From positions 310,001 to 374,000 of the forward strand of contig CAWFPB010000001.1 in the NCBI GenBank assembly GCA_963817755.1: 64,000 bases of DNA, given 5' to 3'. Positions within the stretch are counted from its first letter, which is position 1; each line of letters starts with the position of its first letter. The notes below the pieces were generated by a model that was not told the DNA's origin, made no database searches, and saw nothing but the letters and a program-made list of their open reading frames with translations. A program made the translations under genes and the position numbers. The DNA comes from Oleiagrimonas sp963817755 (GTDB taxonomy: Bacteria; Pseudomonadota; Gammaproteobacteria; Xanthomonadales; Rhodanobacteraceae). Positions 57,561 to 64,000 of this stretch are shown here, in pieces.

Positions 57561-58793
57561 ATGAGCATGCTGTCGATACTCACGACTTTGCGGCGGCACA
57601 AGATCACCGTGCTGCTGCTTGTGATGGAAATCGCGCTGAGCTGCGCGATCGTCTGCAACGCGCTGTTCCTCATCAGCCAGCGCCTGCATCGCATGGACCT
57701 GCCCAGCGGCGTGGCCGAGCACCAGCTGGTGAAGATCCAGGTGGGCAACATCGGCAAATCGGGCGACGAGATCGCGCGGACCCAGGAGCAGATCGACGCA
57801 CTGCGGCAGATTCCCGGCGTCAAGCAGGTGACGGTGGCCAACGAGCTGCCGTTCGACATGTCCGGTTCGTGGAACAGCGGCTTCATGCTCCACCAGGGCC
57901 AGCGCCAGCGCACGCTGCTCGCCACGACCTATTACGGCAAGGACCTGCTGTCGACACTGGGGCTGCATCTGGACGCCGGGCGCGATTTCCAGCCCGACGA
58001 ATACATGTACCTGGACCAGGCCATGGACGCGTTCACCGCGGGTAAGTTGAAAGAAGTGCCGCATGTGATCATCGTCACGCGGGCCATGGCGCAACGCCTG
58101 TGGCCGGGCCAGCCCGCGCTGGGCAAGATGATCTACCTGGGCGGCAAGATCGGTTTGCGGGTCATCGGCGTGGTGCACCGCCTGGTGCGGCCGAAAAACC
58201 TGAGCGAAGGCCTCGGCTACAGCGCGATCATGCCGCTGCGCCTCACGCCCGGCGATGGCGGCTTCTTCGTGATTCGCAGCGCGCCGCAGGATCGCCAGCA
58301 AGTCCTCAAGGCCGCCATTGCCAAGCTGAAGGCGATCGATCCCAACACCGTGGTGATGCAGAAGCAGACCTACGACCAGGTCCGGCACGATTTCTTCGAA
58401 CGCGACCGCGCCATGTCCGGCATGCTGGTCAGCGTGATCCTGGCGCTGCTGCTGGTGACCGCGCTGGGCATCGTCGGCCTGGCCAGCTTCTGGGTCGGGC
58501 AGCGTCGCCGCAGCATCGGCGTGCGTCGGGCCCTGGGCGCCACGCGTGGCCACATCCTGCATTACTTCCAGACCGAGAATTTCCTGATCGTCACCCTCGG
58601 CATCGTGCTCGGCATGGTGCTGGCCTACGGCCTGAACCAGATGATGATGGAGCACTATGCGCTGCAGCGCATGCCGTGGTTCTACCTGCCGGTGGGCGCG
58701 ATCGCGCTGTGGGCGCTGGGCCAGCTATCGGTGCTGGCGCCAGCGATGCGTGCCTCGCGCGTGCCACCGGTGATTGCCACGCGCAGCGTCTGA
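57561..58793 (+). CDS. B-type FtsX/MacB-like permease B4
   Basis: A 410-residue permease starting MSMLSILTTLRRHKITVLLL. TM1 has SCAIVCNALF. LPSGVAEHQLVKIQV and YLDAGRDFQPDEYM-like segments show it is the sister of B3. FtsX core GIVGLASFWVGQRRRSIGVRRALGAT; tail PPVIATRSV. It starts one base after the A4 stop and ends 22 bases before A5. Confidence 0.93.
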   Translation: MSMLSILTTLRRHKITVLLLVMEIALSCAIVCNALFLISQRLHRMDLPSGVAEHQLVKIQVGNIGKSGDEIARTQEQIDALRQIPGVKQVTVANELPFDMSGSWNSGFMLHQGQRQRTLLATTYYGKDLLSTLGLHLDAGRDFQPDEYMYLDQAMDAFTAGKLKEVPHVIIVTRAMAQRLWPGQPALGKMIYLGGKIGLRVIGVVHRLVRPKNLSEGLGYSAIMPLRLTPGDGGFFVIRSAPQDRQQVLKAAIAKLKAIDPNTVVMQKQTYDQVRHDFFERDRAMSGMLVSVILALLLVTALGIVGLASFWVGQRRRSIGVRRALGATRGHILHYFQTENFLIVTLGIVLGMVLAYGLNQMMMEHYALQRMPWFYLPVGAIALWALGQLSVLAPAMRASRVPPVIATRSV

Positions 58794-58815
58794 CGCTGCG
58801 CCAGGAACCGCAACG

Positions 58816-60117
58816 ATGTTCACCTACTACCTCAACCTGGCCCTGCGCAGTCTCCGGCGCAACAAGGTGCTCACGACGCTGATGGTGCTGGCGCTGGCGC
58901 TGGGCATCGGTGCGTCGATCACCACGCTGACCATCCTGCGACTGCTGTCCGGCGACCCGCTGCCCACGCGCAGCGCGCAGCTGTACTACCCGCAGGTCGA
59001 CCCGCGGCCCGTCCGGGGCCAGCAGACGGGCCCCGCGCGGCCGATGCCGACCTTGACCTGGACCGATGCCATGAACCTGGTGCATGCGCGCAAGGCGCGC
59101 CACCAGGTGGCGCTGTCGCTCACGCAGGCCAAGGTGATGCCGGCCGCTGCCGGCGAGCGACCGTTCTTCAGCGATGCGGTGATGGCCACGGCCGACTTCT
59201 TCGCGATCTTCGACGTGCCGTTCCGCTACGGTTCCGGCTGGAGCGCGGCCGATGGCCAGGCGCGCTCGCGCGTGGTGGTGATCTCCAGCCAGCTCAACGA
59301 CAAGCTGTACGGCGGCGCCAACAGCGTCGGCCGGACCCTGCGCATCCGCGATCACGATTTCCGCATCGTCGGTGTGCTGCGTCCCTGGTCGCCCCAGCCG
59401 CGCTTCTATGCGGTGCGGATGGGTGGACAAAGCTACGGCGACGGCGACGGTGTGTTCCTGCCGCTGCAGACCGCGGTCGAGGACAAGATGTCGCCGAGCA
59501 ACCTCAACTGCTACAACACCGGCGACATGAGCGACCTCAGGACCGCGCCCTGCGTGTGGCTGGGGGTCTGGGTGGACCTGCCCACGGCGGCCGCGGCACG
59601 CGACTACCGCGGCTTCCTCGACAACTACGTGCACCAGCAGATCGCGCTCGGGCGGATGCAGCGCACCGATACCGCCATGCCCGATCTCATGCAGTGGCTG
59701 CAAACATCGCACGTGGTGCCCGACGACGTGCAATTGCAGGCCTGGCTGGCGTTCGGCTTCCTGCTGATCTGCGTGGTCAATACCGTGGGCCTGCTGCTGG
59801 CCAAGTGCCTGAAGCGCTCGCAGGAGATCGGCGTGCGCCGTGCCCTGGGCGCCTCGCGGCGCACGGTGTTCGCGCAGTTCATCGTCGAAGCCGGGATCAT
59901 CGGCCTGGCGGGGGGCGTGCTCGGCCTGGGATTCGCCGAACTGGGCCTTTGGGGCATCCGCCACCAGCCGGCCCAGTACGCCAGCCTGGCGCACCTGGAC
60001 ACGGGCATGTTCGCGTTCACCTTCGTGGTGGCCCTGGTGTCCAGTCTGGCCGCCGGCGTGCTGCCCGCCTGGCGCGCCAGCGTGCTGGCGCCCGCACCGC
60101 AACTGAAAGCATCCTAG
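58816..60117 (+). CDS. A-type FtsX/MacB-like permease A5
   Basis: A 433-residue permease. TM1 about 18-42 (ALALGIGASITTLTILRLLSGDP); coupling motif KRSQEIGVRRALGAS, where the first residues differ from the RRSGE of the paralogs. Cysteines at 232 and 246 bracket a 13-residue loop (YNTGDMSDLRTAP). The C-terminus APQLKAS is shorter than the LKSN/LKSH of others. An AGGAA ribosome site precedes ATG 58816. It pairs with B5 after 9 bases. Confidence 0.92.
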   Translation: MFTYYLNLALRSLRRNKVLTTLMVLALALGIGASITTLTILRLLSGDPLPTRSAQLYYPQVDPRPVRGQQTGPARPMPTLTWTDAMNLVHARKARHQVALSLTQAKVMPAAAGERPFFSDAVMATADFFAIFDVPFRYGSGWSAADGQARSRVVVISSQLNDKLYGGANSVGRTLRIRDHDFRIVGVLRPWSPQPRFYAVRMGGQSYGDGDGVFLPLQTAVEDKMSPSNLNCYNTGDMSDLRTAPCVWLGVWVDLPTAAAARDYRGFLDNYVHQQIALGRMQRTDTAMPDLMQWLQTSHVVPDDVQLQAWLAFGFLLICVVNTVGLLLAKCLKRSQEIGVRRALGASRRTVFAQFIVEAGIIGLAGGVLGLGFAELGLWGIRHQPAQYASLAHLDTGMFAFTFVVALVSSLAAGVLPAWRASVLAPAPQLKAS

Positions 60118-60126
60118 GGGACTGGC

Positions 60127-61350
60127 ATGGCCATCCGACCCATCCTTTCGAGCCTGCGCAAGCACCGCATCCCGACGGCCCTGATCGTGCTGGAGATCGC
60201 GCTTGCCTGCGCGGTGCTGTGCAACGCCATCTTCATGATCGGGCAGCGCCTGGAGTCGATCCGGCTGCCCAACGCGATCGACCAGGCCGGCCTGTCGGTG
60301 ATCCGGGTGCAGGGCACCGATCCCAAGCAGGCCGCGGACGACATTCCACGCAATCTTGCCGCCCTGCGCGCGATTCCGGGCGTGCGCGCGGCGACCTTGA
60401 TGAACACGGTGCCGCTGAGCCGCAACGGCTGGAACACCGGATTCACCACCAAGCCGGGCAGCAAGGGCTTCGACGCCTCCTACGTCAACACCGCCGAATA
60501 CCTGGTCGTGCCGGGCGCGGAGAAGGCACTGGGCCTGCACCTGCTGCGCGGACGCTTTTTCAGGGACAGTGAATATGCCGCCGGCAAGCTGGGCACGTCC
60601 TTCATGCCGACGGGCCACGCGGCGGTCGTCACGCAACGCTACGCCGAGCGCATGTGGCCCGGCCAGTCCGCGCTGGGCAAGGTGCTGTACATGGGCGACC
60701 GCTACAGCTACACCGTGGTCGGGGTGGTCGGCGACGTGCTGCGGCCGTTCGGCAGCGGGGCGAGCGACAGTTTCTACTACAGCGTGTTCCTGCCGGTGGC
60801 GCCGTCCGAGGCCTCCATGAACAGTTACGTGGTCCGCAGCGCGCCGGGCGACCGCGATCGCGTGCTTCGCGCGTCCATCGCCACGCTTTCCCGGCTCTCG
60901 CCCGAGGCGGTGGTCAAGGGCCAGACCTTCGCCGACATCCGCAACGACTACTTTGCCGATACCCGCTCCATGGCCTGGATGCTGGTGCTGGTGTGCGTGG
61001 TGATGGTGGCGGTGACGGCCTTCGGCATCGTCGGCCTGTCCAGCTTCTGGGTCGGCCAGCGCCGCCGCCAGATCGGCATCCGGCGCGCGGTCGGCGCCAC
61101 GCGCGCGGACATCATGCAGTACTTCCAGACCGAGAATTTCCTGATCAGCAGCCTCGGCGTGGTGCTGGGCATGATCCTGGCGTTCGGGGCCAACCTGTAC
61201 CTGATGCAACACTACGAGATCGCACGCATGCCTTGGTACTACTTTCCGGTGGGCGCGCTGGCGCTGTGGCTGATCGGCCAGCTGTCGGTGCTCGGTCCGG
61301 CCCTGCGTGCGGCCAACGTGCCGCCGGTGGTGGCCACGCGGTCGGTCTGA
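60127..61350 (+). CDS. B-type FtsX/MacB-like permease B5
   Basis: A 407-residue permease starting MAIRPILSSLRKHRIPTAL. TM1 has ACAVLCNAIF. FtsX core GIVGLSSFWVGQRRRQIGIRRAVGAT (a Val where others have Leu in RRALGA, as in orphan B0). Tail PPVVATRSV. The periplasmic domain has FTTKPGSKG and a flexible Gly-rich loop near 230. It lies 9 bases after A5 and 104 bases before A6. Confidence 0.92.
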   Translation: MAIRPILSSLRKHRIPTALIVLEIALACAVLCNAIFMIGQRLESIRLPNAIDQAGLSVIRVQGTDPKQAADDIPRNLAALRAIPGVRAATLMNTVPLSRNGWNTGFTTKPGSKGFDASYVNTAEYLVVPGAEKALGLHLLRGRFFRDSEYAAGKLGTSFMPTGHAAVVTQRYAERMWPGQSALGKVLYMGDRYSYTVVGVVGDVLRPFGSGASDSFYYSVFLPVAPSEASMNSYVVRSAPGDRDRVLRASIATLSRLSPEAVVKGQTFADIRNDYFADTRSMAWMLVLVCVVMVAVTAFGIVGLSSFWVGQRRRQIGIRRAVGATRADIMQYFQTENFLISSLGVVLGMILAFGANLYLMQHYEIARMPWYYFPVGALALWLIGQLSVLGPALRAANVPPVVATRSV

Positions 61351-61454
61351 GGGCGCGGGAAGGCGGGGGCCATGAAGTGATTGCGGTTAGGCGAGGTCAG
61401 GGACGAGCGCCGGGAACTTCCCGGGGCACTGCCCGCAGGAGGAGGGGGTGAAAC

Positions 61455-62774
61455 ATGTTCGGCTATTACCTTGAGCTGGCGTGGAGACGAAGTCGCCAGA
61501 ACCTGGCGATGATGACGCTGCTGGTGCTGACCATGGCCATCGGCATCGCCTCGTGCATGACGGCGCTGACCATCTTCGGCGCGCTGTCGGGCCAGCCGTT
61601 GCCCGGTATCAGCGGCCATCTGTACGTGGCGACCATGGATGCGCGCGAGGCGATCGACAAGGACAACAACGCGTATGACCAACCGGAAAGCCAGCTGAAC
61701 CTGCGCGATGCGAAGGCCCTGGTCGATGCGGGGCGGGCGCGTAGCCAGATTGCGGTGGCCATGAGCCTGACCCAGCTGCAGGATGCCGACGGCAAGGTGT
61801 CCGATCGCGACGTTGGCCTGATGGGGTACGGGCCGTTGCTGGGCACGCTGGGCGTGCCGATGCGCTTCGGACGCCCCTGGACCCATGCCGAACAAATGGC
61901 CCATGACCCGGTGGTGGTCATCGACAGCAACCTGGCGCAGAAGCTGTTCGGCACGTCGGATGCCGTCGGCAAGTCGGTGCGCATGGGCTCGCGTCTGTTT
62001 CGCGTGGTGGGTGTGACGGCGCCGTGGAAATCGCGCACGCAGTTTCTGGGGCTGACCCAGAACAGCTCCTCCCCCCTGGGCCAGGACATGCAGTTCTTCG
62101 TGCCGGTGGAGTCGGCGCTGGACGCGGGCGTGGGGCCACTGAGTTCGGGCAAGTGCGGGCGCAACGCGCCAGTCATCTCGTTCCAGTCCACGCGGCTTGC
62201 GCATTGCCGCTGGATCGAGACCTGGGTGGCGCTGGATACGCCCTCGCAGGTGAAGGCCTATACGCATTTTCTGGATGGCTATGCCGGAGCCCAGCACGAC
62301 GCCGGGCGATTCGCCTATCCGCCGAAGGCGAGGCTCTACGGCACCCTGGCGTGGATGAACGTCAACAAGGCGATACCGGACGACGTGGGCCTGAACCTGA
62401 TGCTGGCCAGCGGGTTCCTGCTGTTGTGCATGGTCAACGTGGCCGGTCTGCTGGCCGCACGCTTCCTGCGGAGGCAGGGTGACATCGCCGTTCGCCGGGC
62501 CCTGGGCGCCGCGCGAAAGCACGTGTTTGCGCAGCATGTGGTCGAGGCCGGGCTGCTGGGGTTCCTGGGCGGCCTGCTGGCGCTGCCGCTGACCCTGCTG
62601 GGGCTGTGGATCGTGCGCATGCAGCCGGTGGCCTATGCCGAAGCGGCGCACTTCAGCCTGCCGGTGTTCGCCGGACTGCTGGCGCTGTCGCTGGTAGTGG
62701 GCCTGGTGGTCGGCATCCTGCCGGCGTGGCGCGTGTGCCGGCAGCCGCCGGCGATGCAGATCAAGCTGGCATAG
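61455..62774 (+). CDS. A-type FtsX/MacB-like permease A6 (most divergent)
   Basis: A 439-residue permease. The N-terminus MFGYYLELAWRRSRQNLAMMTLLVLTM differs from the LALRSLKRN consensus, and the coupling motif reads RRQGDIAVRRALGAA. TM1 about 18-42. Cysteines at 234 and 251 bracket a 16-residue loop (GRNAPVISFQSTRLAH) and the CxW is kept. The C-terminus is MQIKLA. A GGAGG-rich stretch precedes it. It is the least similar of the seven A-type proteins and pairs with the equally divergent B6. Confidence 0.9.
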   Translation: MFGYYLELAWRRSRQNLAMMTLLVLTMAIGIASCMTALTIFGALSGQPLPGISGHLYVATMDAREAIDKDNNAYDQPESQLNLRDAKALVDAGRARSQIAVAMSLTQLQDADGKVSDRDVGLMGYGPLLGTLGVPMRFGRPWTHAEQMAHDPVVVIDSNLAQKLFGTSDAVGKSVRMGSRLFRVVGVTAPWKSRTQFLGLTQNSSSPLGQDMQFFVPVESALDAGVGPLSSGKCGRNAPVISFQSTRLAHCRWIETWVALDTPSQVKAYTHFLDGYAGAQHDAGRFAYPPKARLYGTLAWMNVNKAIPDDVGLNLMLASGFLLLCMVNVAGLLAARFLRRQGDIAVRRALGAARKHVFAQHVVEAGLLGFLGGLLALPLTLLGLWIVRMQPVAYAEAAHFSLPVFAGLLALSLVVGLVVGILPAWRVCRQPPAMQIKLA

Positions 62775-62783
62775 GAGGCCATG

Positions 62784-64000
62784 ATGCGACAGATCCTGAT
62801 TCCCCTCCTGCGCCACCGCATGATGCCGCTGCTGGTCGTGTTCCAGGTCGCGCTGGCGTGTGCGATCGCCTGCAACGCGCTGTTCCTGCTGCAGCAGAAG
62901 CTGGTGCCGATCCTCAGTTCCGACGGTATCGGCCATCCCGACCGGCTGATCGTCGTCTGGCGGATCGTCTCGCGCGGCGATCCATGGCAAACCAGCCGGT
63001 TGCAGGAAACCGAAGCGGCACTGCGGGCGGTGCCCGGCGTGTCCTCGGTGAGCGTGGCGGGTTCGCTGCCCATGGTGACCAATGCGCGATTCAATGGAGA
63101 CGTGACCGCGCTCGACAGCGGCATCAAGGCCAATACAGCGATCTACGTGGGCGACCACCTGGTGCGCACGCTGGACCTGAAGCTGGTGGCGGGCCGTGAT
63201 TTCAGCGAAGACGAGCAGAGCGTGCAGAACAAGGGGACCGGCTTCGGGCAGAGCGGGCCGACCATCATCACCCGGGCATTGGCGAGAAGACTGTTCCGGA
63301 ACGGAAAGGCCCTGGGCAGGGAGATCAGCATCGGCAAGATCGACCATCCCGCCAGACGCACGGTTGTTGGTGTGGTCGATCACCTGATGCGCAACGATTT
63401 CGGTTCCGGAGCATCCCGAGATCTGGACAACACGATGCTGTTTCCCGGCATCCCCGGCAAATGGCCCATACCGTCCATCGGGGTACGCATGACGGCGCAG
63501 GCGAACTCGGCCCTCGTGCTCAAGCAGGTTAAGAAAGTCGTCGTGCGCATGCTGGGCTCGCGGACCGTGCAGGGCATCGATCCGGTCTACAACGGCTACG
63601 CCCAACTGCGCGATCGGGCGCTGGCCCGGTCGCGGGCAGCCGTGTGGCTGCTGGCCGGCGTCACCCTGGTGGTGCTGATCGTCACCCTGGCCGGGATCAT
63701 GGGCATGACCGCCTACTGGGTGCAGCAACGCACGCGACAGGTGGGCATCCGTCGCGCGCTGGGTGCCCGCCGGCGCGACATCCTGCGATACCTGCAGCTC
63801 GAGAACCTGATGGTGGTGGGTGTCGGGGTGGTGCTGGGCCTGCTGGCCGCGTATCTGGTCAATGTCTGGCTGATGCACCACTACGAACTGTCGCGCCTGC
63901 CTTTGAGCTACCTGCCGCTGGGTGCCGCAATCCTTCTGGCACTCGGCCAGCTGGCGGTCCTGGGCCCGGCCCTGCGTGCCGCCAACGTGCCGCCGGTGGT
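62784..64000 (+). CDS. B-type FtsX/MacB-like permease B6, cut by the window end
   Basis: An open frame of 405 codons running off the right edge; the sequence ends in ANVPPVV, so by comparison with B1-B5 only about five residues are missing. TM1 has ACAIACNALF. FtsX core GIMGMTAYWVQQRTRQVGIRRALGAR differs from the FWVGQRRR of the others. The start is ATG 62784, with AGGAGG (62773-62778) upstream; ATG 62781 is an alternative. It completes the sixth pair. More pairs may follow beyond the window. Confidence 0.9.
   Translation, partial: MRQILIPLLRHRMMPLLVVFQVALACAIACNALFLLQQKLVPILSSDGIGHPDRLIVVWRIVSRGDPWQTSRLQETEAALRAVPGVSSVSVAGSLPMVTNARFNGDVTALDSGIKANTAIYVGDHLVRTLDLKLVAGRDFSEDEQSVQNKGTGFGQSGPTIITRALARRLFRNGKALGREISIGKIDHPARRTVVGVVDHLMRNDFGSGASRDLDNTMLFPGIPGKWPIPSIGVRMTAQANSALVLKQVKKVVVRMLGSRTVQGIDPVYNGYAQLRDRALARSRAAVWLLAGVTLVVLIVTLAGIMGMTAYWVQQRTRQVGIRRALGARRRDILRYLQLENLMVVGVGVVLGLLAAYLVNVWLMHHYELSRLPLSYLPLGAAILLALGQLAVLGPALRAANVPPV

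Noticed and set aside
58591..63881. Two minus-strand open frames of over 870 codons
   Set aside because: Both are antisense to the permease genes and have the same His/Gln/Arg-rich shadow composition; the plus-strand genes have clear motifs and ribosome sites.

Overview
The window is a 64 kb stretch of a high-GC gammaproteobacterial chromosome. Several features point to the order Lysobacterales (Xanthomonadales), probably a Rhodanobacteraceae-like genus: an xps-type type II secretion block ordered E-F-G-H-I-J-K, a long fused PurL, a rib-nusB-thiL-pgpA cluster, and GGGACTC/ATTCCCG dispersed repeats. The genus is inferred from gene content, not from a search. No rRNA, tRNA, CRISPR array, prophage or transposase was recognised.

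Region 1 (1-15.5 kb) is mostly housekeeping: the end of a hybrid histidine kinase, holC, pepA, lptF (without lptG), an RDD protein, xerD, dsbC, purL, a glycosyltransferase, a DUF4197 protein, a large periplasmic-sensing GGDEF-EAL protein and def.

Region 2 (15.6-29.6 kb) holds gspE-K, where the operon stops at gspK, followed by pyrF, a cupin, ettA, a DUF817 membrane protein, glyA, nrdR (with an apparent frameshift) and ribD.

Region 3 (29.4-34.1 kb) looks like an insertion between ribD and the rest of the riboflavin operon. It carries a multi-hairpin repeat, a hypothetical protein, an orphan pair of FtsX/MacB-type permeases and two small membrane proteins, and its first part is visibly richer in A/T.

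Region 4 (34.2-43.7 kb) starts with an FMN riboswitch and continues ribE-ribB(X)-ldcA-ribH-nusB-thiL-pgpA. It then has a membrane-bound MutS-like ATPase, a GDT1-type manganese exporter behind a yybP-ykoY-like riboswitch, and an aldo/keto reductase.

Region 5 (43.7-64 kb) is the most unusual. An ECF sigma / anti-sigma-like / double-PDZ operon on the minus strand is divergent from a very long plus-strand export operon. That operon has one HlyD-type adaptor, one MacB/LolD-type ATPase and then six consecutive pairs of permeases (A1B1 to A6B6, the last cut by the window end). A near-perfect sigma-54 promoter lies just upstream, preceded by palindromic GGTGTCCG repeats at the distance expected for enhancer sites and by a perfect 10-bp inverted repeat. 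All seven A-type permeases, including the orphan in region 3, keep a cysteine pair around a loop whose sequence and length vary; all seven B-type permeases keep a CNA motif in the first membrane helix. My inference is that one energising and adaptor module serves a set of interchangeable heterodimeric permeases whose periplasmic domains have diversified.
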